From NCBI RefSeq assembly GCF_900177725.1, contig NZ_FXAT01000003.1, positions 248,001 to 312,000 of the forward strand: 64,000 bases of DNA, written 5' to 3'. Positions within the stretch are counted from its first letter, which is position 1. Every line of letters begins with the position of its first letter. This document shows, in pieces, positions 9,719 through 19,612 of this stretch. Under the pieces are notes generated by a model that saw nothing but the letters and a program-made list of their open reading frames with translations, was not told where the DNA came from and did not search any database. Position numbers and translations under genes: made by a program. Origin of the DNA: Paraburkholderia susongensis. Lineage in GTDB: Bacteria > Pseudomonadota > Gammaproteobacteria > Burkholderiales > Burkholderiaceae.

Positions 9719-11269
9719 ATGCCGACCCGTACCCCGTCCGCCCTTTGGGCCCAGCAGTTCCGACGGTCACCGGAGTCGAAGACAAGTCTGCAGCACCAGA
9801 TTCGCGAGATGCTGGTGGCCTCCATCCTCGACGGGCAGTTGCCCCCTGACGCCGCCCTGCCGTCGAGCCGGGATCTGGCCGAGCAGCTCGGCGTCGCTCG
9901 CAACACCGTCGTACTCGCCTACCAGATGCTCGTAGAGGAAGGCTATCTGGTCTCGCGCGAGCGCAGCGGTCACTTCGTCAATCCCGCGATGCTGGAGGGC
10001 CTGCACGGCGTGACGGTGCAACAGCGGGTGCAACAGCGGGCGCAGCAGCCCGGCGTCGTCAAGCCTCACGGCGCGGAGTCGCCCGCCCCGCCCGTGTGGA
10101 AATCGCGCATCGTGCGCCCGCCCTCGGCCCAGCGCAACATCGTCAAACCCGCCAATTGGCAGAACTACGCATATCCCTTCATCTACGGGCAGTTCGATCA
10201 ATCGCTCTTTCCGACCAACGACTGGCGCGAGTGCTGCCTGAAAGCGCTCTCGATCATGGAGATCCGCAACTGGGCGCCCGACCTGATCGAGCGCGACGAC
10301 GAGTCGCTGATCCAGCAGATCCGCACGCGTGTCCTGCCACGGCGCGGTGTGTTCGCGATGCCCGAGGAGATCATCATCACGAACGGCTGCCAGCAGGCGC
10401 TCTATCTCGTCGCCGACCTGCTCTGCGGAAAACAGACGACGGTCGGCTTCGAGAACCCGGGATATCCCGATGCGCGCAACATCTTCGTGAACCGCAACGC
10501 GCGTCTGCTCGAGCTGCCGGTCGACAGCGAAGGGATCGATCCGGTACGCCTGCGCGACTCTCTCGCTCGCTGCGATTACGTATTCGTCACGCCGAGCCAC
10601 CAGTGCCCGACCACGGCCACCATGCCCATCACTCGCCGCCGGGCGCTGCTCGAACTCGCCCAGCAGCACGATTTCGTCATCATCGAAGACGACTACGAGA
10701 GCGAGAACACCTTCTCCGGCACGCCGCATCCGGCCTTGAAGAGCCTCGACACGGCGGATCGCGTGATCTACGTCGGCAGCCTTTCGAAGACGTTCGCACC
10801 CGGCCTGCGTCTCGGTTACGTGGTCGGCCCGCCCGAGCTCGTGCGCGAGTTGCGCGCGCTACGCCGCCTGATGGTCCGGCACCCGGTGGCCTATATCCAG
10901 CGCGCGTTCGCGACGTTCCTCGCGCTCGGACACCACGACGCGCTGCTGCGCCGGCTCGCGCATGCTTACAAGGAGCGGGCGAGCGCGTTGATGGCGGCGC
11001 TCGACACTCATCTGCCGGAAGTGCGTTACGTGCCAGTCGGTGGCGGCGCGTCGTGCTGGGTTCAGGGCCCGCCGTGGCTCGACGCCACGCGCCTTGCAGA
11101 CGAGGCGCGCGAGGCTGGCATTCTGATCGAGCCCGGCGGCGTGTTCTTCGCCGACGAGACCGAACACAGCCCCTGGTTCCGCATGGGATTCTCCGCGATC
11201 AAGCTCGAGAAAATCGAACCCGGCGTGCGCGCGCTCGCGCAAGTCGTGCGCCAGCAGCGGCCCGACTGA
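9719..11269 (+). CDS. tauR: MocR/GabR-family regulator TauR
   Basis: A 516-residue fusion of a GntR-type winged helix (SLQHQIREMLVASILDGQLPPDAALPSSRDLAEQLGVARNTVVLAYQMLVEEGYLV) with a fold-type I aminotransferase domain. The PLP lysine is Lys357 in GSLSKTFAPGLRLGYV. TauR proteins sense taurine and activate taurine uptake and degradation genes. The ATG at 9719 has AGGAG 5 nt upstream; a longer frame back to 9626 is less likely. It is divergent from tauCAB and precedes xsc and pta, so it probably controls both arms. The aminotransferase domain probably serves as a sensor, not a catabolic transaminase. Confidence 0.87.
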   Translation: MPTRTPSALWAQQFRRSPESKTSLQHQIREMLVASILDGQLPPDAALPSSRDLAEQLGVARNTVVLAYQMLVEEGYLVSRERSGHFVNPAMLEGLHGVTVQQRVQQRAQQPGVVKPHGAESPAPPVWKSRIVRPPSAQRNIVKPANWQNYAYPFIYGQFDQSLFPTNDWRECCLKALSIMEIRNWAPDLIERDDESLIQQIRTRVLPRRGVFAMPEEIIITNGCQQALYLVADLLCGKQTTVGFENPGYPDARNIFVNRNARLLELPVDSEGIDPVRLRDSLARCDYVFVTPSHQCPTTATMPITRRRALLELAQQHDFVIIEDDYESENTFSGTPHPALKSLDTADRVIYVGSLSKTFAPGLRLGYVVGPPELVRELRALRRLMVRHPVAYIQRAFATFLALGHHDALLRRLAHAYKERASALMAALDTHLPEVRYVPVGGGASCWVQGPPWLDATRLADEAREAGILIEPGGVFFADETEHSPWFRMGFSAIKLEKIEPGVRALAQVVRQQRPD

Positions 11270-11360
11270 GTCTTCGCAGATCCGGCCGCGCGCTGGCCCA
11301 GGCGAAAGCTGCGCACTGGTGCTACCGCGCTCGATGGCCAAACCCTAACGTGTCGCTATA

Positions 11361-11394
11361 CCGTGCCGCGCGCGACTTCACGCGCGCAGCACGG
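11361..11394 (+). terminator. Strong hairpin downstream of tauR
   Basis: Outer arms CCGTGC/GCACGG and inner arms of about 7 CG pairs around the loop ACTTCA, with one mismatch. A short TTTT follows 6 nt later. It lies 90 bp after the tauR stop and before the SnoaL-like gene, so it is probably the tauR terminator, though the weak T-run makes that uncertain. Confidence 0.45.
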
Positions 11395-11420
11395 CACCGG
11401 CTTTTCAACTGGAGACACGT

Positions 11421-11825
11421 ATGGCAGATACGCTCAGCGCCCAACGCGCCGTCACGGCCGACACGCTCGCCGCTTTTTCCGATGCCTTCAACCGCCATGA
11501 CGCCACCGCGCTGATGGCGTTCATGACCGAGGACTGCGTGTTCGACGCAGCCGGCGGCCCCGAGGTCTACGGCGCCCGCCATGTCGGACGCGAGGCGGTG
11601 CGCGCTGCCTTCGAAGCGGTCTTTCGCACGTTCCCCGATGCCCACTGGGGCGAGGGGCGCCATTACGTCACGGGCGACCGCGGCGTGTCCGAATGGGTGT
11701 TCACCGGCACGCATGCCGAAGGCTGGCGCATCGAAGCCGAAGGCTGCGATCTCTTCGAGTTCCGCGACGGTCTGATTGCCGTGAAGCGCGCGTTTCGCAA
11801 GGAGCGCCCGAAGCAGCCCGCCTGA
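11421..11825 (+). CDS. SnoaL-like (NTF2-fold) protein
   Basis: A 134-residue soluble protein of the SnoaL/limonene-epoxide-hydrolase-like fold: TLAAFSDAFNRHDATALMAFMTEDCVFDAAGG at the start, then GREAVRAAFEAVFRTFPDAHW and EGCDLFEFRDGLIAVKRAFRK at the end. Members of this fold are small-molecule isomerases, hydrolases or binding proteins. It sits between tauR and xsc in the same direction. It has no assigned step in sulfonate degradation, so its place here is unexplained. The ATG has GGAG 6 nt upstream. Confidence 0.8.
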   Translation: MADTLSAQRAVTADTLAAFSDAFNRHDATALMAFMTEDCVFDAAGGPEVYGARHVGREAVRAAFEAVFRTFPDAHWGEGRHYVTGDRGVSEWVFTGTHAEGWRIEAEGCDLFEFRDGLIAVKRAFRKERPKQPA

Positions 11826-11983
11826 TTCCACGCATCGGCGCCTGGCAGCGCCGGGCGTTTTGAAACGAAACGTTCCATTCCATTTCAGATTCATTCATCG
11901 AGGACGGAATCCCTTGACCCGCATGGGCCGCCGAATAGCATTCAAAAAACGGCATTCCGTCAAACGATAACCGGAGACAGTTG

Positions 11984-13795
11984 ATGAGCGAAAAGACCCC
12001 AACCCAGACGGCCAGCGGCCCGCAGGACATGACCCCGTCTGAAGCCTTCGTCGAGACCCTCGCGGCCAATGGCGTGACCGACATGTTCGGCATCATGGGC
12101 TCCGCGTTCATGGACGCGATGGACATCTTCGCGCCCGCCGGCATCCGCCTCATTCCCGTCGTCCACGAGCAGGGCGCGGCGCACATGGCCGACGGCTACT
12201 CGCGCGTATCGGGCCGCCACGGCGTCGTGATCGGCCAGAACGGTCCCGGCATCAGCAACTGCGTGACGGCTATCGCGGCCGCTTACTGGGCGCATAGCCC
12301 GGTCGTGATGGTCACGCCCGAGGCGGGCACGATGGGCATCGGCCTGGGCGGTTTCCAGGAAGCGAATCAACTGCCGATGTTCCAGGAGTTCACAAAGTAC
12401 CAGGGCCACGTGACGAACCCGGCACGCATGGCCGAGTTCACCGCGCGTTGCTTCGACCGCGCGATGTCCGAAATGGGCCCGACCCAGCTCAACATTCCGC
12501 GCGATTACTTCTACGGCAAGATCAAGGCCGAGATTCCGCAGCCGCGCCGCCTCGACCGCGGCCCCGGCGGTGACGAAAGCCTGAACGAAGCGGCGGATCT
12601 GATCGCCGCCGCGAAGTTCCCGGTCATCATCTCCGGCGGCGGCGTCGTGATGGGCGATGCGATCGAGGAGTGCAAGGCGCTCGCCGAACGCCTCGGCGCA
12701 CCCGTCGTGAACAGCTACCTGCACAACGACTCGTTCCCGGCGAACCATCCGCTCTGGTGCGGCCCGCTTGGCTACCAGGGATCGAAGGCCGCGATGAAGC
12801 TGATCTCGCGCGCGGACGTCGTGATTGCGCTGGGCTCGCGTCTCGGGCCATTCGGCACGCTGCCGCAACATGGTATGGACTACTGGCCAAAAGACGCGAA
12901 GATCATCCAGATCGACGCCGATCACAAGATGCTCGGCCTCGTGAAGAAGATCTCAGTGGGCATTTGCGGCGATGCGAAGGCGGCCGCGCAGGCGCTGACC
13001 GAGCGCCTCGCGAACCGCACCCTCACGAGCGACGCCACGCGCGGCGAGCGCGGCGACCAGATCGCCACCGAAAAGGCCGCATGGGAAAAAGAGCTCGACG
13101 CATGGACGCACGAGCGCGACGCCTACAGCCTCGACATGATCGAAGAGCAGAAGCACGAGCGCACGCCGGGCGGCGGCGAGTATCTGCATCCGCGCCAGGT
13201 GCTGCGCGAGCTGGAGAAGGCGATGCCCGAGGACGTGATGGTTTCGACCGACATCGGCAACATCAACTCCGTCGCCAACAGCTATCTGCGCTTCAACAAG
13301 CCGCGCAGCCTCTTCGCCGCGATGAGCTGGGGCAACTGCGGCTACGCGTTCCCGACCATCATCGGCGCGAAGGTGGCCGCGCCCCATCGCCCGGCGATCT
13401 CGTATGCGGGCGACGGCGCCTGGGGCATGAGCCTCATGGAAACGCTCACCTGCGTGCGCCACAACATTCCGGTGACGGCCGTCGTTTTCCATAACCGCCA
13501 GTGGGGCGCGGAGAAGAAGAACCAGGTGGACTTCTACGATCGCCGCTTCGTGGCGGGCGAGCTGGAGAGCCCGAGCTTCGCCGGCATCGCGAAGGCGATG
13601 GGCGCGGAAGGCATCGTCGTGGACAGGCTGGAGGACGTGGGCCCGGCGCTCAAGCGCGCGATCGACCTGCAGATGAACCACGGCAAGACGACCATCGTCG
13701 AGATCATGTGCACGCGCGAGCTTGGCGATCCGTTCCGCCGCGACGCACTCTCGAAGCCTGTGCGCCTGCTCGACAAGTACAAGGACTTCGTCTGA
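11984..13795 (+). CDS. xsc: Sulfoacetaldehyde acetyltransferase
   Basis: A 603-residue thiamine-diphosphate enzyme that splits sulfoacetaldehyde with phosphate to sulfite and acetyl phosphate, the key C-S cleavage of taurine, isethionate and sulfoacetate catabolism. The N-terminal region has GSAFMDAMDIF and the ThDP-activating Glu62 in VVHEQGAAHMADGY. The ThDP/Mg motif begins GDGAWG at residues 476-481. Sequence and length fit Xsc rather than acetolactate synthase. The ATG at 11984 follows GGAG by 7 nt; a TTG one codon earlier is less likely. It feeds pta, which lies directly downstream. Confidence 0.95.
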   Translation: MSEKTPTQTASGPQDMTPSEAFVETLAANGVTDMFGIMGSAFMDAMDIFAPAGIRLIPVVHEQGAAHMADGYSRVSGRHGVVIGQNGPGISNCVTAIAAAYWAHSPVVMVTPEAGTMGIGLGGFQEANQLPMFQEFTKYQGHVTNPARMAEFTARCFDRAMSEMGPTQLNIPRDYFYGKIKAEIPQPRRLDRGPGGDESLNEAADLIAAAKFPVIISGGGVVMGDAIEECKALAERLGAPVVNSYLHNDSFPANHPLWCGPLGYQGSKAAMKLISRADVVIALGSRLGPFGTLPQHGMDYWPKDAKIIQIDADHKMLGLVKKISVGICGDAKAAAQALTERLANRTLTSDATRGERGDQIATEKAAWEKELDAWTHERDAYSLDMIEEQKHERTPGGGEYLHPRQVLRELEKAMPEDVMVSTDIGNINSVANSYLRFNKPRSLFAAMSWGNCGYAFPTIIGAKVAAPHRPAISYAGDGAWGMSLMETLTCVRHNIPVTAVVFHNRQWGAEKKNQVDFYDRRFVAGELESPSFAGIAKAMGAEGIVVDRLEDVGPALKRAIDLQMNHGKTTIVEIMCTRELGDPFRRDALSKPVRLLDKYKDFV

Positions 13796-13805
13796 AGGGC
13801 CAGCA

Positions 13806-13833
13806 GCCCGCGCGCCACACCGTGCGCGCGGGC
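13806..13833 (+). terminator. GC hairpin just after xsc
   Basis: GCCCGCGCG and CGCGCGGGC form a 9-bp stem with a 10-nt loop, 11 nt after the xsc stop. No T-run follows, so it is either a 3' stabilising structure or a partial attenuator between xsc and pta rather than a clean intrinsic terminator. Confidence 0.4.
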
Positions 13834-13918
13834 GCGCGCGTTCGCCGGCCGCAGGCGGTGCATCCGCTCGTGGCCGGTTGTCGTCTGGACACGCCAGGCG
13901 CCGGTGTGAGTCCATCTG

Positions 13919-13957
13919 TTCGTGAGCCCCATTTGTGGGCTCATTCGTGAGCCCATG
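13919..13957 (+). promoter_or_regulatory. Alternative-hairpin leader in front of pta
   Basis: TTCGTGAGCCC occurs twice (13919-13929 and 13944-13954), with GGGCTCA at 13937-13943 between the copies. The middle segment can pair with the first copy (7 bp, 7-nt loop) or with the second copy (8 bp including T13936-A13955, TTCG tetraloop), but not with both. The second hairpin ends 8 nt before the pta ATG, which has no obvious ribosome site. A three-codon frame ATG ACA CCA TGA at 13955-13966 overlaps the pta start. Confidence 0.45.
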
Positions 13958-13962
13958 ACACC

Positions 13963-15003
13963 ATGAAAGCCCTGAACCGTATCGTCGAAGCCGCACGCCT
14001 CGCGCCCATGCGCATCGTGCTTTGCGAGGCCGAGGACGCGCGCGTGCTTGCCGCCGCGGCCCGGGCAAGCCATGAGGGCCTCGCGCGCATCACGCTCGTG
14101 GGCGACCCGGGCGCCGTCCGGGCGGCCGCCGCGCGCGAGTCGGTCGATCTCGGCGAGATCACGCTGATCGACCCGCAAACCAGCGCATGGCGCGCAGCTT
14201 TCGCCGACGAGCTCGTTGCGCTTCGCGCCCGCAAGGGCATGACGCCCGCGCTTGCCTGGGAGGAAGCCGCGAAGCCACTCGCCTTTGCCAACCTGATGGT
14301 GCGTCTCGGCCACGCGGACGGTTCGGTGGCGGGAGCCGTTCACACGAGCGCCGACGTCGTGCGCACGGCCATCCAGCTGATCGGCGTCGAACCGTCATTC
14401 AAGCTCGTCTCGAGCTTCTTCCTGATGATGCTGTGCGAGCCGTTTCATCGTTATAAAGGCGGGCTGATCTTCTCCGACTGCGCGCTCGTGGTGGACCCCG
14501 ACGCGGCGCAACTCGCCGAGATCGCCATGGCCGCCGCCGACAGCGCGCGCAGCCTCCTGATGGAAGAGCCACGCGTCGCAATGCTGTCGTTCTCGACGAG
14601 CGGCAGCGCCCACCATGCGAGCGTGGACAAGGTGATCGAGGCGACACGGCGCGTGCACGAGCAGCGTCCCGCGCTCTGCGTGGATGGCGACGTGCAGCTC
14701 GACGCGGCGCTCGTCGCGGAGATCGCCGAGCGCAAGATCGAGCATTCGCAGTGCGGCGGCCACGCGAACGTGCTGGTGTTCCCGAATCTCGACGCGGGCA
14801 ATATCGGCTACAAGCTCGCGGAGCGCCTCGGCGGTGCGAAGGCCATCGGCCCGCTGATGCAGGGTCTCAACCTGCCCGCCAATGATCTCTCGCGCGGCTG
14901 CTGCCCCGAGGATATCTATTACGTGATTGCCACCACGGCGGTCCAGGCGCAGACGGCCCGCCAACGCGCCGTCACTCATCTGAAGGAACCCCACGCAGCA
15001 TGA
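13963..15003 (+). CDS. pta: Phosphate acetyltransferase
   Basis: A 346-residue single-domain phosphotransacetylase that converts the acetyl phosphate made by Xsc to acetyl-CoA. Family landmarks are the N-terminal [16 protein letters not shown], the central [41 protein letters not shown] and the C-terminal [34 protein letters not shown]. It lacks the long N-terminal extension of E. coli Pta, as expected for sulfonate-linked Pta. It follows xsc after 167 bp. The start is fixed by the family N-terminus even though no ribosome site is evident. Confidence 0.93.
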   Translation: MKALNRIVEAARLAPMRIVLCEAEDARVLAAAARASHEGLARITLVGDPGAVRAAAARESVDLGEITLIDPQTSAWRAAFADELVALRARKGMTPALAWEEAAKPLAFANLMVRLGHADGSVAGAVHTSADVVRTAIQLIGVEPSFKLVSSFFLMMLCEPFHRYKGGLIFSDCALVVDPDAAQLAEIAMAAADSARSLLMEEPRVAMLSFSTSGSAHHASVDKVIEATRRVHEQRPALCVDGDVQLDAALVAEIAERKIEHSQCGGHANVLVFPNLDAGNIGYKLAERLGGAKAIGPLMQGLNLPANDLSRGCCPEDIYYVIATTAVQAQTARQRAVTHLKEPHAA

Positions 15004-15103
15004 CTTCATGCCTCGCGCCCGTCGCAAGCATCGCCACCCTGCTGAGTCTCGTCGCACTCGCAAACCATGCGTCCGCGCTGCCCGGCAAGCTCCACCCTAT
15101 TTG

Positions 15104-16843
15104 CTAACGCCGCGCTCCGATCCATCGCGCGAGACCGATCAACCGCGTCATGTCGAGCGGCTCGCCGGAGTCGAGCGCGACGCAATGCCGGTAGTACGGG
15201 CTGAGGTCCAGCCCGACACCTAGCCCGATCACATCGACGTCACGCATGGCCTCGTGGCGCGCCACCACCTCCTTCAGGTGATTGTCGAGATAGAAGGCGT
15301 CGTTCGCCTGGGCCGTTGCCGTATCCATCGGGCTGCCGTCAGAGATCGCGACGAGAATGCGCCGAGCCTCGGCGCGGCTCGCGAGCCGCGCGCACGCCCA
15401 TTCGACGGCTTCCCCGTCCACGCCCTCGCGAAACAGGTCGGCCTTGAGAAGCGCGGCGATGGCCGGGCGAGCGCGCCGCCAGCTCTCGTCGGCGGACTTG
15501 AACACCATGTGGCAGGTCTCGTTCAGGCGCCCCGGATGCGGCGGCCGTCCGTCCCCCAGCCAACCTGCACGCGCACGGCCCCCGTTCCAGGCGAGCGTCG
15601 TGAAGCCGAGCACCTCGGTCGCGATTCCCACCTGCTCGCACGCACGCGCGAGCAGATCGACCATCATCGCGACGGGCTCGATATGCGCCTTCATCGACCC
15701 GGAACAATCGATCAGGAAGCCGACCACGCAATCGCCACGCGGCTGCAGCCGCTCGCGCCTGAACACGCGCCGCTCGGCGGGCGAGCTAACGATCTGCGCA
15801 AGACGCCTGCCGTCGATGCGGCCGTCCTCCTCGCCAAAGAGCCAGCCGTCACGCTGCGGCACCGCAATCGCCATCTGCAGCACGCGCGCGAGCCGCGCGA
15901 CGTTGATGCCGCACGCGGCGATGCGCTCGTCGAGCCGCTCCCGATACTCGCGCAGCAGCGCCTCACGCACATGCGTCGCAGGCCGGATCTCGCGGTCGTA
16001 CTGCGTCGTGTACGCGCGATAACCGTCCGCCGCCTCGGCCAGCACGCGGCTCTCGCCGGTCTGCGCAAGCGCGGGCAGCTCGACGCTCGTTTCGTCGAAA
16101 TCGACCCAGAGCGAGAACGACGTCAACGCGTCGTCGGGCGCGCTGGCTTCCTCGGCGTCGTCCTGCATGCGTGCCGCGCGCGCGTCCTCCAACAGTGACG
16201 CGACGCGGCGCGCAAGCTCGCGCGCGTGCGCCGCGTAGGCGCGCTGGTCCGCGCGCGCGGCGCGCAGCCCGGCGAGCTGCGCACCGATCGCCGGCACGAT
16301 GCCGGCGCGCGTCGCTTCGATCAGATCCTCGGTCTCGTCGAGCACGGGCCAGCCGGTCACGCGCGACCATACGATCTGTGCGACCGTATAAAGCAGGATG
16401 CCGAGATGGCTCTCGCTCAAGCCCGACCGGCAATATGCGCGCGACCACGTTTCGAACCGGTGCCGCAGGTTCCCTTCGAGGCCATGCATGCCGGGCGGCA
16501 AGCACGCCTCGCAGCGCACCTGCTCGAACAGTTCGAACAGCAGGCGCTCGATCGGCGTGTCGGGAGACAGCAACCGGTGCAACGCTGCATCGGAATGGAG
16601 AAGCCGCTGCGCGGCGGCGTCGGCGGCGCCGCGCAGCGACGCGAAGTCGTCCTCGTAGACGTTGCTGCGCAGATGCGGCGCATGCAGCGGCAGCGGCCTC
16701 GACTCGCGGCAAAGCCGGCCGCCGCGATAATGCAGCGCGGCGTCGCCGGTGAGCGCGCGCACGGCGGCCGCGCATAGCGCCTCGCGCCGCAGCGCGGCGC
16801 GCACGGCCTCGGGCGTGGGCGTGGCCGTCATGTGTTCTGTCAC
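15104..16843 (-). CDS. cobT: CobT-like chelatase subunit with VWA domain
   Basis: A 579-residue protein. The C-terminal third is a von Willebrand A domain with the MIDAS motif DCSGS in [32 protein letters not shown], followed by the CobT-type [26 protein letters not shown]. CobT forms the AAA-associated chaperone of aerobic cobaltochelatase (CobN) with CobS. It starts at GTG 16843, which overlaps the cobS stop by 4 bp and has GGAG upstream; ATG 16831 is an alternative. A longer upstream frame is only a shadow of cobS. No cobN or other corrin gene is near, so its client in this locus is uncertain. Confidence 0.8.
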   Translation of the reverse strand: MTEHMTATPTPEAVRAALRREALCAAAVRALTGDAALHYRGGRLCRESRPLPLHAPHLRSNVYEDDFASLRGAADAAAQRLLHSDAALHRLLSPDTPIERLLFELFEQVRCEACLPPGMHGLEGNLRHRFETWSRAYCRSGLSESHLGILLYTVAQIVWSRVTGWPVLDETEDLIEATRAGIVPAIGAQLAGLRAARADQRAYAAHARELARRVASLLEDARAARMQDDAEEASAPDDALTSFSLWVDFDETSVELPALAQTGESRVLAEAADGYRAYTTQYDREIRPATHVREALLREYRERLDERIAACGINVARLARVLQMAIAVPQRDGWLFGEEDGRIDGRRLAQIVSSPAERRVFRRERLQPRGDCVVGFLIDCSGSMKAHIEPVAMMVDLLARACEQVGIATEVLGFTTLAWNGGRARAGWLGDGRPPHPGRLNETCHMVFKSADESWRRARPAIAALLKADLFREGVDGEAVEWACARLASRAEARRILVAISDGSPMDTATAQANDAFYLDNHLKEVVARHEAMRDVDVIGLGVGLDLSPYYRHCVALDSGEPLDMTRLIGLARWIGARR

Positions 16844-17856
16844 GCGCGCGGCTCCGACGCATCGCCGCCGAAGCCGCCGTCGCTGTCCCTCGCGGTGGGC
16901 ACGGCGTCCAGCTCGACGCCAAAGCAGCGCTGGTAATACTCGGCGACGATCGGCCGCTCCGCCTCGTCGCACTTGTTCAGGAACGTGAGCCGGAACGCCA
17001 GCGCGGGATCGCGGAAAATCTGGCAGTTCTCGGCCCAGTCGATGACCGTGCGCGGCGACATCAGCGTGGAAAGATCGCCGCTCGCGAACCCTTTGCGCGT
17101 GAGCGCCGCCATGCTGATCATCGAATCGACGAGCTGCCGGCCCGCCGCGTCGGCCATCTCCGGCACGCGGGCGAGCACGATGCCGGCCTCCTCCTCGCGC
17201 GGCAGGTAATTGAGCGTGGCGACCACGTTCCAGCGGTCCATCTGCGCGTGGTTGAGCATCTGCGTGCCGTGATACAGGCCGTTGAGATTGCCGAGGCCGA
17301 TCGTGTTGGTGGTCGCGAAAAGGCGGAAGTGCGCGTGCGGACGGATCACGCGATTCTGGTCGAGCAGCGTGAAGCTGCCGTCGCGCTCGAGGATGCGCTG
17401 GATCACGAACATCACGTCGGGGCGGCCCGCATCGTATTCGTCGAAGATCAGCGCGACCGGACGCTGCAGCGCCCACGGCACGATGCCCTCCTGAAACTCC
17501 GTGACCTGGCGGCCGTCGCGCACCACGATGGCGTCCTTGCCGACGAGATCGAGCCGGCTGATATGGCCGTCGAGATTCACGCGCACGCAGGGCCAGTTCA
17601 GGCGCGCGGCGACCTGTTCGATATGCGTGGACTTGCCCGTGCCGTGCAAGCCCTGCACCATCACGCGCCGGTTGCGCGTGAAGCCGGCGAGTATCGCGAG
17701 CGTCACTTCCGGGTTGAAGCGATAAGCCTCGTCGACATCCGGCACGTGGGCGTCGCGCTCGCTGAAGGCGGGCACCATCAGGTTCGAATCGAAGGCAAAG
17801 CGTTCGCGCACCGACACCATGCGATCCGGCCCATCCATCGCGCGTTCCGTCGTCAT
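16840..17856 (-). CDS. cobS: CobS-like AAA+ ATPase
   Basis: A 338-residue AAA+ protein. Walker A is [10 protein letters not shown] (residues 68-77); Walker B is [23 protein letters not shown]. The sensor segment [32 protein letters not shown] is highly characteristic of CobS, the motor of aerobic cobaltochelatase. The ATG at 17856 has AGGAG 6 nt upstream. It is translationally coupled to cobT. Its position within a sulfonate catabolic island, away from cobalamin genes, is unusual; a related MoxR/VWA metal-insertion role is possible. Confidence 0.85.
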   Translation of the reverse strand: MTTERAMDGPDRMVSVRERFAFDSNLMVPAFSERDAHVPDVDEAYRFNPEVTLAILAGFTRNRRVMVQGLHGTGKSTHIEQVAARLNWPCVRVNLDGHISRLDLVGKDAIVVRDGRQVTEFQEGIVPWALQRPVALIFDEYDAGRPDVMFVIQRILERDGSFTLLDQNRVIRPHAHFRLFATTNTIGLGNLNGLYHGTQMLNHAQMDRWNVVATLNYLPREEEAGIVLARVPEMADAAGRQLVDSMISMAALTRKGFASGDLSTLMSPRTVIDWAENCQIFRDPALAFRLTFLNKCDEAERPIVAEYYQRCFGVELDAVPTARDSDGGFGGDASEPRA

Positions 17857-17910
17857 CGCGTTCTCCTTTTCGTCTTCACGGCTGCATACGGGCGGCCTCA
17901 TTCATCGGCC

Positions 17911-19383
17911 TCATTCGCCAAAACGGCCCGCGCCCGTCTCGGCCGCGACAGCGGGCTGCCACGTCGAGAAGACCGGCTCGTAGGCGCGGATGCGGGCACG
18001 GATGCGCGCGCGGCGCTGCAGCCATGCATAGGTGACGAGCAGCACGGCAAGGCTCGCGACGCCGAGCCAGAGCGGCTTGCGTTGCTCGGGAATGAACGCC
18101 ATCGCGACCAGAATGCTCACCATACCGGTAATCGCGACCCATGTGAGGTACGGAAAACACCACATCTTCACGCGCAGCTCGCCGACTGCCGCCGGATCGA
18201 GACGTTTGCGCAGGCGCAGTTGCGACAAGGCGATCAGCAGATAAACAAAAATCGCGACCGTGCCATATGAATTGACGAGGAACGCGAACACCGTATCTGG
18301 CGACACGTACGACATCACGACCGACACATAGCCGAACACGGTGCCAAGCAGGATCGCGCGCACCGGCACGCCGCGGCGGTTCACCTTCGCGAGCGCCGCC
18401 GGCGCGTCGCCGTTGCGGGTCAGCGCGAACAGCATGCGCGACGCGGCATAGAGCCCCGAGTTGAGCGCTGAAAGAACCGCCGTCAGCACGATCGCGTTCA
18501 TGACGTTCGCGGCGCCCGGCAAGCCCATCACTTCGAGCGCGCTCACGTAGGGTGTTGCCATGCGCGCCGAATTCCACGGCACGAGCGCGACCACGAGCAG
18601 CACGGAACCCACATAGAACACGAGCACGCGCGTGATGACGGAGTTCGTGGCCTTCGCGACGGCCTTGGCGGGTTCGCGCGCTTCAGCCGCCGCGATCGTG
18701 ACGATCTCCGCGCCGAAGTAAAAGCCCGTTGCCGCGACGGCGCCGCTCAACACCGGCCCGATGCCCTTCGGCATGAGGCCGCCATGGCCGAGCAACGTCG
18801 GCAATACCGCGCCCGTATGCAGCGACGACGGCCACAGCCCAAGCACGTAGAGCCCACCCAGAAACAGGAAGACGACGATCGCCGCCACCTTGATCGAGGA
18901 GAACCAGAACTCGAACTCGCCGTAGCTGCCCACCGAAATCAGGTTCGTCGCGCTCAGCAGCACGAGCAGGACGAGACTGATGATCCAGGCGGGCGCATCG
19001 GGCAGCCAGAACTGCACGAGCTTGGCGCCCGCCACCGCCTCGACGGCGACCACGATCACCCAGAAATACCAGTACATCCAGCCCGTCAGGAAACCCGCCA
19101 GCTTGCCAGGCCCGCGCCAGGTGGCGAACGCGAGCCGCGCATATTCGTAGAACGAACCGACCGCGGGCATCGCGCACGCCATTTCGCCGAGCATGCGCAT
19201 CACCAGCACGACGAGGCCGCCGGTGATGAGAAACGACAGCACCGCGGCGGGCCCTGTCTGCTGGATCACGACGCCGCTGCCGACAAAGAGACCGGCGCCG
19301 ATCACGCCGCCTAGCGCGATCATCGTCATGTGGCGCTGCTTGAGCCCACATTTCAGTTCATGGTTGTCCATCGGGGGTTGCAT
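17911..19383 (-). CDS. Amino acid/GABA-type permease (APC superfamily)
   Basis: A 490-residue, 12-helix inner-membrane permease. The opening LKQRHMTMIALGGVIGAGLFVGSGVVIQQTGPAAVLSFLITGGLVV is the signature of the GabP/AnsP/proline-permease group of proton-coupled amino acid importers. The start ATG follows a near-perfect AGGAGGTGA. It lies between the FAD oxidoreductase and cobS in the same direction. In this island it may import an amine such as taurine, hypotaurine or a related amino compound that the adjacent oxidoreductase oxidises. Substrate cannot be read from the sequence. Confidence 0.88.
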   Translation of the reverse strand: MQPPMDNHELKCGLKQRHMTMIALGGVIGAGLFVGSGVVIQQTGPAAVLSFLITGGLVVLVMRMLGEMACAMPAVGSFYEYARLAFATWRGPGKLAGFLTGWMYWYFWVIVVAVEAVAGAKLVQFWLPDAPAWIISLVLLVLLSATNLISVGSYGEFEFWFSSIKVAAIVVFLFLGGLYVLGLWPSSLHTGAVLPTLLGHGGLMPKGIGPVLSGAVAATGFYFGAEIVTIAAAEAREPAKAVAKATNSVITRVLVFYVGSVLLVVALVPWNSARMATPYVSALEVMGLPGAANVMNAIVLTAVLSALNSGLYAASRMLFALTRNGDAPAALAKVNRRGVPVRAILLGTVFGYVSVVMSYVSPDTVFAFLVNSYGTVAIFVYLLIALSQLRLRKRLDPAAVGELRVKMWCFPYLTWVAITGMVSILVAMAFIPEQRKPLWLGVASLAVLLVTYAWLQRRARIRARIRAYEPVFSTWQPAVAAETGAGRFGE

Positions 19384-19612
19384 GTCACCTCCTCAGATTC
19401 AAATCCGGGTTTTGCATGAGTGCGCGACGTGGGCCGCGCGTGCCATCCGTGACGGGTAGCGGGTGCGCGGCGCACACGCTGCTCGCCCGGAGGGTTATCG
19501 TCGGCTGTTATTCGCTTCGTGATCCGAACGGATGGGTTGCGGATCGGTGGCGGACGGTGATGGCGGCAGAAGCGGCCACGCCATGATCCGGCCGCCGTGG
19601 CGTGGCCGATTC

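Noticed and set aside
15104..17476. A 790-codon open frame reading through cobT into the cobS region
   Set aside because: The upstream part overlaps the well-supported CobS frame and has shadow composition. The real CobT begins at the GTG overlapping the cobS stop.
16840..17856. Assigning the AAA+ protein as a denitrification or RuBisCO chaperone (NorQ/CbbQ)
   Set aside because: The YHGTQ...QMDRW segment and overall pattern fit CobS much better than NorQ or CbbQ.
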